Origin: Zoogloea sp. | GTDB taxonomy: Bacteria; Pseudomonadota; Gammaproteobacteria; Burkholderiales; Rhodocyclaceae | Length of the DNA: 64,000 nucleotides | NCBI RefSeq assembly: GCF_028689785.1 | Contig: NZ_JAQVCN010000010.1 | Coordinates: 28,993-92,992, forward strand | Reading direction: 5' to 3' | Part shown: positions 50,556 to 62,021 of the stretch, piece after piece | Layout: every line of letters starts with the position of its first letter | Position numbering within the stretch: position 1 is the stretch's first letter | Made by a program: the position numbers and the translations under genes | Notes under the pieces: model-generated | Databases searched by the model: none | What the model saw: the letters and a program-made list of their open reading frames with translations, nothing else | Told to the model about the DNA's origin: nothing

Positions 50556-51055
50556 CCCACTCTGCTCGCCCCAGCATCCGACACAGCCCCCTCCTCACCC
50601 TGCCCTGCCTTGCCCTTCTTGCCGCCATCAGCGCCCCGGCCCGGGCGATTTCCCCTGTCGATGAGTTCATCGACGCGCCCGGGCGCCACTGGCTGGTACT
50701 CTCCGGCATTTCCCATCACTTTCAGCCCGACCGCCGCGACTGGCGTGAAAACAACCCGGGTGCAGGCATCGAGAAGGAATTCGCCGGCACGCCATGGGTA
50801 GCAACGGCAGGCTATTTCCGCAACAGCTACGACCGCAACACCTTCTACGCCGGCGCCCGCTGGATGCCCCTGAGCATCGGCCCCGTGCGGCTCGGGGCCT
50901 TCGGCCTTATCGCCAGCGGCTATCCCTCACCGGTTCTAGTCCTGCCCGCCGCATCCATCCAGGCCGGCCGGGTCGGTGCCAACTTGGTCGCCCTTCCCAA
51001 CCTCCCCGGCTACAGCGGCTATCTCGGCCTGCAGGTCCGCTTCGCCGTCGATTGA
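50552..51055 (+). CDS. Exported small protein, possible beta-barrel
   Basis: Signal peptide; ATGA overlap with bpt; [14 protein letters not shown] and alternating beta-strand pattern. Confidence 0.65.
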   Translation: MTHSARPSIRHSPLLTLPCLALLAAISAPARAISPVDEFIDAPGRHWLVLSGISHHFQPDRRDWRENNPGAGIEKEFAGTPWVATAGYFRNSYDRNTFYAGARWMPLSIGPVRLGAFGLIASGYPSPVLVLPAASIQAGRVGANLVALPNLPGYSGYLGLQVRFAVD

Positions 51056-51096
51056 GCGTCGAAACATAGCTTTTCCGCACTGCGGTAGAATGGCGG

Positions 51097-52110
51097 ATGC
51101 TCTACGAAATCGCCCGCCCCGTCTTCTTCTCCCTTGATCCGGAGACTGCCCATGAAACCGCCCTGGCTGGCCTGAATGTCGCCGGGCGCCTGCTGCCAGC
51201 CGGCAAGCCGCTTCCGTCCAGATCGGTCGAAGTCATGGGCCTCAGCTTCCCCAACCGCATCGGCATGGCTGCCGGCCTCGACAAGAACGGCGAGGTCATT
51301 GACGGACTAGCCCGAATGGGCTTTGGCTTCATCGAAATCGGCACCATCACCCCCCGCCCTCAGCCCGGCAACCCCAAGCCACGCATGTTCCGGCTACCCG
51401 AAGTCAAGGGCATCATCAACCGCATGGGCTTCAACAACCATGGCATCGACGCCCTGATCGGCAACGTCGAGGCCATGAAGTTCAAGGGCATCCTCGGCAT
51501 CAACATCGGCAAGAACGCCGACACCCCCATCGAACGGGCCGCCGATGACTACCTGATTTGCCTCGACAAGGCCTACCCCCTGGCCAGCTACATCACGGTC
51601 AACATTTCGTCACCCAACACCAAGAACCTGCGCCAGCTTCAGGGTGAGTCAGAGCTCGACTCGCTTCTTGGCCAGCTCAAAGCACGCCAGGCCGAGCTCG
51701 CCGACAGGCACGGCCGCTACGTACCGATCACCCTCAAGATTGCTCCCGACCTGGACGACGCCCAGATCACCAACATCGCCGACGCCCTGCGCCGACACCG
51801 CATCGACGCCGTGATCGCCACCAACACCACCCTGGCCCGCGATAAGGTTCAGGGCATCCCGTTTGGCGATCAGCAGGGTGGCCTATCCGGCGCACCCCTG
51901 TTCGAGGCGTCCACCGCCATCGTGGCCGCCCTTGCCAAGGCGCTTCAAAACGAGCTACCCATCATCGCCGCCGGCGGTGTCTTTGACGGCCGCCAAGCCC
52001 GCGCCAAGCTCGATGCCGGAGCAAAGCTGGTCCAGATCTACAGCGGTCTGATCTACCGCGGCCCTGCACTGGTCCGTGAGGCAGTGGCAGAAACCCGCGA
52101 CTACACCTGA
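51097..52110 (+). CDS. pyrD: Dihydroorotate dehydrogenase (quinone)
   Basis: [49 protein letters not shown]. Confidence 0.97.
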   Translation: MLYEIARPVFFSLDPETAHETALAGLNVAGRLLPAGKPLPSRSVEVMGLSFPNRIGMAAGLDKNGEVIDGLARMGFGFIEIGTITPRPQPGNPKPRMFRLPEVKGIINRMGFNNHGIDALIGNVEAMKFKGILGINIGKNADTPIERAADDYLICLDKAYPLASYITVNISSPNTKNLRQLQGESELDSLLGQLKARQAELADRHGRYVPITLKIAPDLDDAQITNIADALRRHRIDAVIATNTTLARDKVQGIPFGDQQGGLSGAPLFEASTAIVAALAKALQNELPIIAAGGVFDGRQARAKLDAGAKLVQIYSGLIYRGPALVREAVAETRDYT

Positions 52111-52206
52111 TGTTCTCCACCAATTTGCCCCTACTCACAGCAGGCTTGAGCCCCGGCCAGCCAGCGCGGGATAATCCAGCCCCTGCCCTTCCCCTCTGCG
52201 GCTGAC

Positions 52207-52791
52207 ATGACCAGCTATCTCTTCGTGATCCTCGGCGCGGTTCTGGTGAACAACGTCGTGCTGGTTCGCATTCTCGGACTGTGTCCGTTCATGGGTGTCT
52301 CCAAAAAGCTCGACACGGCCATCGGCATGGGGGCAGCAACCACCTTCGTACTGACCTTGGGCTGCGGCACCAGCTACCTGGTCGATCACTACGTCCTCAT
52401 TCCCGCGGGCGTCGACTACCTGCGCACGCTGGCCTTCATCGTGATCATCGCTGCCATCGTGCAAGTCACCGAGTTGGTCATCCAGAAAACCAGCCCGGTG
52501 CTGCACCAGGTGCTCGGCATCTACTTGCCCCTGATCACCACCAACTGCGCCGTGCTGGGCGTGCCACTGCTCAATGTAGCCCTGCACCACGATCTGCTGG
52601 AATCCCTGCTTTTCGGCTTTGGCAGCTCTGTCGGTTTCTCCCTCGTTCTCATCCTTTTCGCCGGTATCCGCGAGCGCCTCGACGGTGCCGACGTCCCTGC
52701 GCCGTTCAAGGGTACCGCCATCGCCATGGTCACTGCCGGCCTGATGAGCCTGGCCTTCATGGGCTTTGCCGGCCTCGATAAGTATCACTGA
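52207..52791 (+). CDS. rsxA: Rnf/Rsx electron transport complex subunit A
   Basis: [29 protein letters not shown]. Confidence 0.97.
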   Translation: MTSYLFVILGAVLVNNVVLVRILGLCPFMGVSKKLDTAIGMGAATTFVLTLGCGTSYLVDHYVLIPAGVDYLRTLAFIVIIAAIVQVTELVIQKTSPVLHQVLGIYLPLITTNCAVLGVPLLNVALHHDLLESLLFGFGSSVGFSLVLILFAGIRERLDGADVPAPFKGTAIAMVTAGLMSLAFMGFAGLDKYH

Positions 52792-52805
52792 GCGCCCTCA
52801 CCAAA

Positions 52806-53357
52806 ATGCTCACCGCACTCCTCGTCATGACTGGCATCGCCCTGCTCCTCGGAGCGGGCTTGGGCTTTGCCTCCATCAAGTTCAAGGTCGAAGGCGACCC
52901 GCTGGTCGACAAGATCGACGCCATCCTTCCGCAGACCCAGTGCGGCCAGTGCGGCTTCCCTGGCTGCCGTCCTTACGCCAATGCCATCGCCGGCGGTGAA
53001 GCCGAAATCAACCAGTGCCCACCGGGTGGTGAAGAAGGCATCCGCAAGCTGGCCGATCTGCTCGGGCGCGAGTTCAAGCCGCTCTCCGAAGAACACGGGG
53101 TTGAAAAGCCCAAGTCCGTGGCAGTGATCGACGAAGCCACCTGCATCGGCTGCACTCTGTGCATCCAGGCCTGCCCGGTGGACGCCATCGTCGGCGCCGC
53201 CAAGCAGATGCACACCATCATCGCTGCTGACTGCACAGGCTGCGAGTTATGCCTGGCCCCCTGCCCTGTGGACTGCATTGCCATGGAGCCCATCGCCGAG
53301 ACGGTAGACACGTGGAAATGGCGCTATCCGGTCTTCCAGATCAGGCACGCCGCCTAG
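52806..53357 (+). CDS. rsxB: Rnf/Rsx complex subunit B (Fe-S protein)
   Basis: [18 protein letters not shown], two CxxCxxCxxxCP motifs. Confidence 0.97.
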   Translation: MLTALLVMTGIALLLGAGLGFASIKFKVEGDPLVDKIDAILPQTQCGQCGFPGCRPYANAIAGGEAEINQCPPGGEEGIRKLADLLGREFKPLSEEHGVEKPKSVAVIDEATCIGCTLCIQACPVDAIVGAAKQMHTIIAADCTGCELCLAPCPVDCIAMEPIAETVDTWKWRYPVFQIRHAA

Positions 53358-53437
53358 CATGAACCGACTCCACGCACACCGCCCCCCTGGCCCTCAGGGT
53401 GCGAATCCAACCCTCCGGGCATCCGGGCAGATCTGAC

Positions 53438-55120
53438 ATGCTGCGCAAACTCTTCAAGTTCCATGGTGGCGTCAAGCCCCAGACCAACAAAGAACAGTCC
53501 ACCACCACCCCCATAGCCCCTGTGCCCCTTCCGGACAGGCTTGTGATTCCCCTGCATCAATCGGTTGGCGGTCACCCCCGCCCGCTGGTGCAGCCCGGCG
53601 ATCGGGTCTTCAAGGGCCAGCGCATCGGTGGTGCCGACGGCAACCTTTCATCGGCCGTGCATGCATCCACTTCCGGCATCGTCCGTGACGTGCTGCCGGC
53701 GGTAATGCCCCACACCTCCGGCCTTACTACCCTGTCGGTCGTCATCGAACCCGACGGCGAAGATCGCTGGGGCGAGCTCGACCGGATCAACGTTCGTGCC
53801 GCCACTCCCGACGAACTACGTGACTACCTGCGTGACGCGGGTGTGGTGGGCCTGGGCGGTGCCGTCTTCCCCAGCCACCTCAAGCTCAAGCCGGGCAAGG
53901 AAGGCAGCCTCGACACCCTGGTGATCAACGGAGCCGAATGCGAGCCCTTCATCACCTGCGACGACATGCTGATGCGCGAGAGGGCCGCCGACATGCTCAA
54001 GGGCATCAGCGCCATGCGCCACATGCTCCAGGCCCGGGAGGTGCTGATCGGCATCGAGGACAACAAGCCCGAAGCCCTTGCCGCCATCCAGGCCGCCCTC
54101 TCTGCCAGCGGCGAGAAAGGTATCGAGGCCATTGCCATCCCCACCCGCTATCCGGCGGGCGGCGCCAAGCAGCTCATCCGGGTGCTCACCGGCATTGAAG
54201 TTCCCCACGGGCGCCGCTCCACTGATTTCGGCGTGCAGTGCTTCAACGTCGGTACGGCCTACAGCATCCACGACGCCCTTGAGCACGGCCGGCCGCTGCT
54301 CTCCCGGGTTGTCACCGTGGCCGGCAACGTGAAGGCCCCGCGCAACTACGAAGTGCTGATCGGCACACCGATGGACCACGTGGTACGCCTCGCCGGCGCC
54401 CGCCACGACACCGACCGCTACATCATGGGCGGCCCAATGATGGGCGTGCGCATGCCAGCTTTCGACGTGCCAGTCGTCAAGGCCACCAACTGCATCCTGG
54501 TCGGCAGCCCGGCGTTGTTTCCGCCCCCGCCACCGGAAATGCCCTGCATCCGCTGCGGCGAGTGCGCCAAGGCATGCCCGGCCGACCTCGCGCCCTTCGA
54601 GATGTACTGGTTCTCCCGCGCCCGGAACTTCGGCAAGACCCAGGAATACCACCTCTTCGACTGCATCGAATGCGGCTGCTGCAGCTTCGTGTGCCCCTCC
54701 CACATTCCGCTGGTGGACTACTTCCGCTTCTCCAAGAGCGAGATCTGGGCCCGGGAGCGGGAAAAGGAAGCCGCCGACACTGCCCGCGAACGCTTCGAGT
54801 TCAAGAACCTCCGGCAAGAGCGGGAGAAACAAGAAAAGGCCGAAAAGCTCGCCGCCAAGGCAGCCGCCACCCGCGAGAAGGTCGCCGGTGAGACCGCGGC
54901 CCCCGGGGCCGCGCCCGCCGCCAAGCCAGGCGGAGACGACGCCAAGCGCGCCCTGATCGAGGCTGCCATGGAAAAGGCCCGCCAACAGAAGGCGCAGGTC
55001 GCCCCAAAGAACACAGATGTCACCAACCCCGGCGTGCAAGCCGAGATGGCCGCCATCGATGCCCGTCGCGCCGCCCTGGAGCCGCCCACCGAAACCCCAC
55101 CCCCGGCCGGCCAGGCCTGA
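53438..55120 (+). CDS. rsxC: Rnf/Rsx complex subunit C
   Basis: MLRKLFKFHGGVKPQTNKEQS start, INGAECEPFITCDDMLMRE, two 4Fe-4S motifs. Confidence 0.96.
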   Translation: MLRKLFKFHGGVKPQTNKEQSTTTPIAPVPLPDRLVIPLHQSVGGHPRPLVQPGDRVFKGQRIGGADGNLSSAVHASTSGIVRDVLPAVMPHTSGLTTLSVVIEPDGEDRWGELDRINVRAATPDELRDYLRDAGVVGLGGAVFPSHLKLKPGKEGSLDTLVINGAECEPFITCDDMLMRERAADMLKGISAMRHMLQAREVLIGIEDNKPEALAAIQAALSASGEKGIEAIAIPTRYPAGGAKQLIRVLTGIEVPHGRRSTDFGVQCFNVGTAYSIHDALEHGRPLLSRVVTVAGNVKAPRNYEVLIGTPMDHVVRLAGARHDTDRYIMGGPMMGVRMPAFDVPVVKATNCILVGSPALFPPPPPEMPCIRCGECAKACPADLAPFEMYWFSRARNFGKTQEYHLFDCIECGCCSFVCPSHIPLVDYFRFSKSEIWAREREKEAADTARERFEFKNLRQEREKQEKAEKLAAKAAATREKVAGETAAPGAAPAAKPGGDDAKRALIEAAMEKARQQKAQVAPKNTDVTNPGVQAEMAAIDARRAALEPPTETPPPAGQA

Positions 55121-55142
55121 GCGCGCCGCCTGGAACCCGCCC

Positions 55143-56165
55143 ATGATCAACTCGCCCTACATTCGCAAGCCGGCCAGCGTCCAGAGCGTCATGCTCCAGG
55201 TCCTTCTGGCCCTGGTACCCGGCATCGCCGCCTACGTGTGGTTCTTCGGCGCGGGCATCCTTGTCCAGCTGGCCATCGCCAGCCTCGCCGCCGTGGCTGG
55301 CGAGGCCGCCATGCTGGCCATTCGCGGCAAACCGAAGGCGCTCTTTCTCACTGACCTGTCAGCCATCGTCACCGCCTGGCTGATCGCCCTCACCTTCCCG
55401 CCGATCGCCCCCTGGTGGCTCACCGTCACCGGCACCCTGCTGGCAGTAGTCATCGTCAAGCAGCTTTACGGCGGCCTCGGTCAAAACCCGTTCAACCCGG
55501 CCATGGCCGCCTTCTGCCTGATGATCGTGGCCTACCCGGCGCTGATGTCCCAGTGGCCTGCCGCGGGCCAACTCGATTTCAAGGCCCAGCTCGACCTGAT
55601 CTTCGGCGGCGTCCGCCAGGTGGACGCCATCACCGGCGCAACCCCCCTCGATGCCCTGCGCACAGCCCTGCGCAGCGCCGTCAGCGCCGACTCTGAACTC
55701 CACGGCCTGCGCGCCTCCCAGCTCATGGACGGCCCGGCCTTCGGTGCCCTGGGCGGCAAGGGTGGCGAATGGGTCGCTCTGGGCTACCTGCTGGGCGGCC
55801 TGTGGCTGATCCAGCGGCGCATCATCACCTGGCACATCCCGGCAGCCTTCTGTGGCGCCCTCTTCGTCACCGCCGGCCTGCTGTGGGGCCTGCGCCCCGA
55901 GAGCTTCGCCTCTCCGCTCTTCCACCTGGCCTCCGGCGGCGCCATGCTCGGCGCCTTCTTCATCCTGACCGACCCGGTCTCGGGCGCCACCACCGCCCGC
56001 GGCAAGCTGCTCTTTGCGGCCGGTGCAGCCGTGCTCACCTACGTGATCCGCGCCTTTGGCGCCTATCCGGACGGCATCGCGTTTGCGACCCTGCTGATGA
56101 ACATCCTCGTGCCCATCATCGACATGAAGACCCAGGCACCCGTTTTCGGCCACAAGAAGGACTGA
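55143..56165 (+). CDS. rsxD: Rnf/Rsx complex subunit D
   Basis: RKPASVQSVMLQVLLALVPGIAAYVWFFG; DAITGATPLDALR flavinylation motif. Confidence 0.96.
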   Translation: MINSPYIRKPASVQSVMLQVLLALVPGIAAYVWFFGAGILVQLAIASLAAVAGEAAMLAIRGKPKALFLTDLSAIVTAWLIALTFPPIAPWWLTVTGTLLAVVIVKQLYGGLGQNPFNPAMAAFCLMIVAYPALMSQWPAAGQLDFKAQLDLIFGGVRQVDAITGATPLDALRTALRSAVSADSELHGLRASQLMDGPAFGALGGKGGEWVALGYLLGGLWLIQRRIITWHIPAAFCGALFVTAGLLWGLRPESFASPLFHLASGGAMLGAFFILTDPVSGATTARGKLLFAAGAAVLTYVIRAFGAYPDGIAFATLLMNILVPIIDMKTQAPVFGHKKD

Positions 56166-56170
56166 CGGCC

Positions 56171-56824
56171 ATGAGCGAAACCACTGCCCTCGGCCTTTCC
56201 GCCCGTACCGGCGGGGTTATGGTGGCCTTCACCGTGGTGTTCACGGCGGTGATGGCCTTCACCTACGATGCCACCCGCGAGCAGATCCGGGCTTCGGCGA
56301 CCGAGGAGAAGATGAAACTCATCTCCGAAGTGCTGCCCGGCACCACCTACGATAACGCCCTGCTGGACGACTACGTGCAGCTCGGCCCCACCCGCGAACT
56401 TGGGCTCGATGAAGGCGGCCGTGTCTATCGTGCGCGCAAGGCCGGCCAACCTGCCGCCCTGCTGCTGGAGGCCACCGCCCCCGACGGCTACAGTGGCCGC
56501 ATTGACCTGATCGTCGCCATCAATGCCGACGGCAGCGTGTCCGGCGTGCGCGCCGTCAGCCACCGGGAAACCCCGGGCCTGGGCGACTACATCGACCCGA
56601 AGAAGGACAAGAACAAGAAATCCCCCTGGATCACCCAGTTCGCCGACCTGAAGGCTGCAGACATACCGGCCTGCAAGGTGAAGAAGGACGGCGGGCAGAT
56701 CACCTACCATACCGGCGCCACCATCAGCGCCCGCGCCGTCACCGGTGCCGTGGCCCGCGCAGCCCGCTTTGCGGCCGACAACCAGAACCGCCTGTTCGCC
56801 GCCACGAGCGGCGGCCCCCTCTGA
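56171..56824 (+). CDS. rsxG: Rnf/Rsx complex subunit G
   Basis: TYDATREQI; YHTGATISARAVTGAV FMN-linkage motif. Confidence 0.95.
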   Translation: MSETTALGLSARTGGVMVAFTVVFTAVMAFTYDATREQIRASATEEKMKLISEVLPGTTYDNALLDDYVQLGPTRELGLDEGGRVYRARKAGQPAALLLEATAPDGYSGRIDLIVAINADGSVSGVRAVSHRETPGLGDYIDPKKDKNKKSPWITQFADLKAADIPACKVKKDGGQITYHTGATISARAVTGAVARAARFAADNQNRLFAATSGGPL

Positions 56825-56837
56825 CGGGAGACCCGCC

Positions 56838-57551
56838 ATGGACTTTCAAGCCCACAAGGACATCGCCTGGAACGGCATCTGGAAGCAGAACACCGGCGTC
56901 GTCCAGATCCTCGGCCTGTGCCCCATCCTCGCCATCAGCACCAACGTGGTCAATGCCGTCAGCCTCGGCCTCGCCACCATCCTGGTCATGGCCCTGGCCA
57001 ACCTGGCCATCTCGGCCCTGCGCAACTTCATCCCCTACGAGATCCGCATCCCGGTCTTCATTCTGATCATCGCGGCCCTCGTCACCGTGGTGGACCTGGC
57101 TTTCAATGCCTATCTCCACGAGCTCTATCTGGTGCTCGGCATCTTCATTCCGCTCATCGTCACCAACTGCATCGTGCTCGCCCGGGTCGAAGCATTTGCC
57201 GCCAAGAACGAACCCGCCGGCTCCACGGTGGACGGCATCGCCATGGGGGTCGGCCTGACCCTGGTGCTCGCCATACTCGGCGCCATGCGTGAGATCGTCG
57301 GCAGCGGCACCCTGTTTTCCGGCATTGAGATGATCTTTCCGGGGGTCGAGGGGCTGACGCTCTTCGGTGACCACTACCCAGGCTTCCTGGTTGCCATCCT
57401 GCCGCCGGGCGCCTTCATCGCCCTGGGCTTCCTGATCGCCGGCCGTAACTGGATCGAAGCCCGCAAGCAGGCCCGCGCCCGCGCCAACCCGCCGGCCCCC
57501 GGCGCGCCGGACACCTCCGCCGAATCGCCGTCACCGGCAGAAGCCGCCTGA
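56838..57551 (+). CDS. rsxE: Rnf/Rsx complex subunit E
   Basis: WNGIWKQNTGVVQILGLCPILAISTNVVNAVSLG. Confidence 0.96.
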   Translation: MDFQAHKDIAWNGIWKQNTGVVQILGLCPILAISTNVVNAVSLGLATILVMALANLAISALRNFIPYEIRIPVFILIIAALVTVVDLAFNAYLHELYLVLGIFIPLIVTNCIVLARVEAFAAKNEPAGSTVDGIAMGVGLTLVLAILGAMREIVGSGTLFSGIEMIFPGVEGLTLFGDHYPGFLVAILPPGAFIALGFLIAGRNWIEARKQARARANPPAPGAPDTSAESPSPAEAA

Positions 57552-58192
57552 TGGCCGACATGAAGCTGGCCGCGGTTGCCGAAGCCTTCCGGCGCCTGCG
57601 GGACGCCAACCCCACCCCGACCACCGAACTGGAATACGCCTCGCCTTACCAGTTGCTGGTCGCCGTAGTGCTATCTGCCCAGGCTACCGACAAGGGCGTC
57701 AACATCGCCACCCGAAAGCTCTTTGCCGTTGCCCCCACCCCGGAAGCCATGGTGAGCCTGGGCGAGGCCGGCATAGCCGAACACATCAAGACCATCGGTC
57801 TGTTCCGCAACAAGGCAAAAAACACCCTGGCCCTGTCGCATCAGCTGCTCGAACGGCACGGCGGCACAGTCCCCAACGACCGGGAAGCCCTTGAGGCCCT
57901 GCCCGGGGTTGGCCGCAAGACCGCCAACGTGGTGCTCAACACCATCTTCGGCGAACCTACGATGGCCGTGGACACCCACATCTTCCGCCTCGCCAATCGC
58001 ACCGGCCTGGCCCCCGGCAAGGATGTGCTGGAGGTCGAGAAGCGCCTGCTCCGACGTATCCCCAAGGAATACCTGCGTGACGCCCATCACTGGCTGATCC
58101 TGCACGGCCGCTACGTGTGCGTTGCGCGCAAGCCGCACTGCGGTGAATGCATCATCCGCGACCTGTGCCTGTCCCGGGACAAGACCGACTGA
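57551..58192 (+). CDS. nth: Endonuclease III
   Basis: LPGVGRKTANVVLNTIFGEPTMAVDTHIFRLANR HhH-GPD and CVARKPHCGECIIRDLC Fe-S motif. Confidence 0.97.
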   Translation: MADMKLAAVAEAFRRLRDANPTPTTELEYASPYQLLVAVVLSAQATDKGVNIATRKLFAVAPTPEAMVSLGEAGIAEHIKTIGLFRNKAKNTLALSHQLLERHGGTVPNDREALEALPGVGRKTANVVLNTIFGEPTMAVDTHIFRLANRTGLAPGKDVLEVEKRLLRRIPKEYLRDAHHWLILHGRYVCVARKPHCGECIIRDLCLSRDKTD

Positions 58193-58290
58193 GCCGCGGC
58201 TCGAACGTCGCCGCTGCAAGCCGTGCCGACGACACGCCGGCACGCCCCATCCCGATACCCCGAAAGAATTACCCCAAGGAAACCCCCGCC

Positions 58291-58719
58291 ATGTTCGATC
58301 CATCCCGAGACCAGGCCCGCCAGTTCTTCGTCAGCGCCTGGGCCAAGCACCGGAACCGCGAGGTTCTGACCCAGCTCGAGATCATCGCTGCCGATCTGGT
58401 TGCCCATCATCCCGAATACCACGCCCTGCTCGAAGACCCCGAAGCGGTGCTGAAGGACTTCAGCCCGGAGGATGGCCAGATCAACCCCTTCCTGCACCTG
58501 TCCCTGCACCTGGCCATAGAGGAGCAACTTTCCATCAACCAGCCGCCAGGCATCCGGGAAGCCTTCGAGGCCTGCCAGGGCCGTCATGGCGACCGCCACG
58601 CAGCCCTTCACGACGTGCTTGAATGCCTTGGCGAAACCATCTGGAAGGCCCAGCGCGACAAGGCCCCCCTGGACGGCCGCGCCTACGTGGACGCGGTGCG
58701 CAAGCGCGCCGGCCACTGA
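58291..58719 (+). CDS. DUF1841 family protein
   Basis: MFDPSRDQARQFFVSAWAKHRNREVLTQLE; HPEYHALLEDPEAVL; INPFLHLSLHLAIEEQL. Confidence 0.82.
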   Translation: MFDPSRDQARQFFVSAWAKHRNREVLTQLEIIAADLVAHHPEYHALLEDPEAVLKDFSPEDGQINPFLHLSLHLAIEEQLSINQPPGIREAFEACQGRHGDRHAALHDVLECLGETIWKAQRDKAPLDGRAYVDAVRKRAGH

Positions 58720-60084
58720 ATGCCTACACTCAGCCCCTGCCCACCCGATACGGTCATCCTCCGCATGCAAATGGAAGTCAAAGATCAACCCAGGTACGCC
58801 GTTGTGGCGGCCGTGCAATTGCCCAACGTCACAGACCTGGAGTTCGAAGCCTCACTGACGGAGCTTCGGGAACTTGCCAAGACCCTCGGGCTGCAGGTGG
58901 TTCACACCTTCATCCAGAAGCGCACCAGCTTCGATACCAACGCCTACCTGGGCGTGGGCAAACGCCAGGAGATCCAGACCTACGTCAACGGCGAACACGA
59001 AGCCCTGCCGGGAGGCGGCCTGATCGACGCCATCCTGGTGGATCACGAAATTTCCCCCTCCCAGGCACGCAACCTGGAGGTCGAGGTAGGCTGCGAGGTG
59101 ATGGACCGCACCATGGTCATCCTCGAGATCTTCCACCGCAACGCCCGCTCCCGTGCGGCCCGGGCCCAGGTAGAGATCGCCCGCCTGGGCTACATGGCGC
59201 CACGCCTGCGCGAGATGGCCAAGCTGGCCGGCCCCCAGGGGCGCCAGCGCAGCGGTGTCGGCGGCCGGGGTGCCGGTGAATCCCATACCGAACTCGACCG
59301 CCGCAAGATCCGCGACCGCATTGCCGAGCTGCAGCAGGAAATCGACGCCATGGAGGTCGAGCGCAAGACCCAGCGCGCTCGTCGCCAGGAGCGCCAAGGC
59401 CTCGCCACGGTGGCGCTGGTCGGCTACACCAACGCCGGCAAGTCCACCCTGATGCGGGCCCTCACCGGCAGCGAGGTGCTGGTCGCCAACAAGCTCTTCG
59501 CCACGCTGGATACCACCGTGCGGGTGCTGCACCCTGAAGGCGTGCCCCGGGTGCTGGTCAGCGACACGGTGGGCTTCATCAAGAATCTGCCCCACGGCCT
59601 CGTCGCCTCCTTCAAGTCCACCCTCGACGAGGCCCTGGACGCGTCACTGCTGCTCCACGTGATCGATGCCAGTGACCCGGGCTTCGAGCGCCAGCTCGAA
59701 GTGACCGACGTGGTGCTGGCCGAGATCGGCGCCGATACCCTGCCGCGCATCCGCGTCTTCAACAAGATCGACCACGTGGGCGATGCCACCGCCCAGGCCG
59801 AATGCGAGGCCTCGCTGCGGGCCCGATACCCGGACTGCGTCGTCATGAGCGCACGCCGCCCGGAAGAAGTCTCCGCCCTCCGGGACGTCATCCTCGGTTT
59901 CTTCCAACGGGATCTGGTCGAAGCCGAGCTCTCCCTGCCCTGGTCGGCCCAGCAGCTGCGCGGCGAGATTTATTCCAACTGCCAGGTATTGGAAGAACGT
60001 GCCGATGAAGAAGGCGCCTTCTTCAAGGTACGCGGAGCGGCCGATGTGGTGCAGGGTCTGCAGGACCGCCTCGGCCAGCAGTAG
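58720..60084 (+). CDS. hflX: HflX-family GTPase
   Basis: GLATVALVGYTNAGKSTLMRALTGSEVLVANKLFATLDTTVR; VSDTVGFIKNLPHGLVASFKSTLDEA; start uncertain. Confidence 0.9.
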   Translation: MPTLSPCPPDTVILRMQMEVKDQPRYAVVAAVQLPNVTDLEFEASLTELRELAKTLGLQVVHTFIQKRTSFDTNAYLGVGKRQEIQTYVNGEHEALPGGGLIDAILVDHEISPSQARNLEVEVGCEVMDRTMVILEIFHRNARSRAARAQVEIARLGYMAPRLREMAKLAGPQGRQRSGVGGRGAGESHTELDRRKIRDRIAELQQEIDAMEVERKTQRARRQERQGLATVALVGYTNAGKSTLMRALTGSEVLVANKLFATLDTTVRVLHPEGVPRVLVSDTVGFIKNLPHGLVASFKSTLDEALDASLLLHVIDASDPGFERQLEVTDVVLAEIGADTLPRIRVFNKIDHVGDATAQAECEASLRARYPDCVVMSARRPEEVSALRDVILGFFQRDLVEAELSLPWSAQQLRGEIYSNCQVLEERADEEGAFFKVRGAADVVQGLQDRLGQQ

Positions 60085-60093
60085 GCCGGCCAC

Positions 60094-61301
60094 TCATTCG
60101 TGCCGGAGGGCCTCGATGGGGTCCAGGCGGGCAGCCCGCCGGGCCGGCACGTAGCCGAAGATCACACCGATGGCCGCCGAAAAGCCGAAGGACAGCAGGT
60201 TGATCACCGGATCGAAGAGATAAGGCACCTTCATCAGCGCCGCCCCGGCGATGGACGCCAGGCTTGCCAGCCCGATGCCGACCACTCCCCCCAGGGACGA
60301 CAGGGCCACCGCCTCGATCAGGAACTGCAGCAGCACCTCGCCCTCACGGGCACCGATGGCCAGGCGGATGCCGATCTCCCGGGTGCGCTCGGTCACCGAC
60401 ACCAGCATGATGTTCATGATGCCGATGCCCCCCACCAGCAGGCTCACCGCCGCCACCGCCCCAAGCAGGCCGGTGAGGACGCGGGTGGTGCCTGACAGGG
60501 TCTCGGCAATCTGGCGGGTATCCATCACCGAGAAGTCATCGTTGTCACCCGGGCTGACGTGACGCCGCTCACGCATCAGCCAGGTCACCTCGTTCTTGGC
60601 CGCATCGATGGAGGCCCCGTCCCGCACCGAGATCATCAGGCTGCCTACATCCACCGAGCCGGTGAGCCGCCGCTGCAGGGTGCGCAGGGGCATCACCACC
60701 AGGTCATCCTGATCGTTGCCCATGGTGGACTGCCCTTTTGAGGCCAGCAGGCCGATCACCTCGCAGGAAAACTGCTTCACCCTGAGCTGCTGGCCGACGA
60801 CATCAAAGCCGCCGAAGAGCTCCTTGCGCACCGTCTCACCGATCACACACACGGCAGCGCCGGCCCTTTCTTCGGCTTCGTTGAAGATGCGGCCGCTGGC
60901 GAGCTGCCATTTGCCTGTGGCAAACCAGTCGGCGCTGCTGCCAGTGACGCTACTCGACCAGTTGCGCGCCATGGCCACCAGGGTGACGCTCTTGCCGCTG
61001 ACCGGTACCACGGCGGCAAGCCCGCTCACCTGGCTGCGCAGGGCATCGGCGTCAGCCACGCGGAAGCTGGCCGCCCCCGCCGAATCCCGGCCAGGGCCCA
61101 GCTGCTGGCCGGGCCGGACAATCAACAGATTGCTGCCCAGGCTGGAGATCTGATCGGATATGGAGCGGGTCGCCCCATTGCCCAGCGTCACCATGGTGAT
61201 CACTGCAGAAACGCCAATGACGATGCCCAGGATGGTCAGGAAGGAGCGCATCAGCTTGCGGCGGATCTCGCGCAGGGCGAGCAGGACTGCGTTCCACAGC
61301 A

Positions 61302-61305
<4 letters not shown>
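60094..61305 (-). CDS. MacB-like ABC transporter permease
   Basis: ALREIRRKLMRSFLTILGIVIGVSAVITMVTLGNGA; FtsX-like C-terminus RTREIGIRLAIGAREGEVLLQFLIEA. Confidence 0.93.

Positions 61306-62017
<712 letters not shown>

Positions 62018-62021
<4 letters not shown>

Noticed and set aside
53816-55150. 444-aa minus-strand ORF opposite rsxC
   Set aside because: Shadow ORF on the complement of a well-recognised gene; biased composition and no motif.
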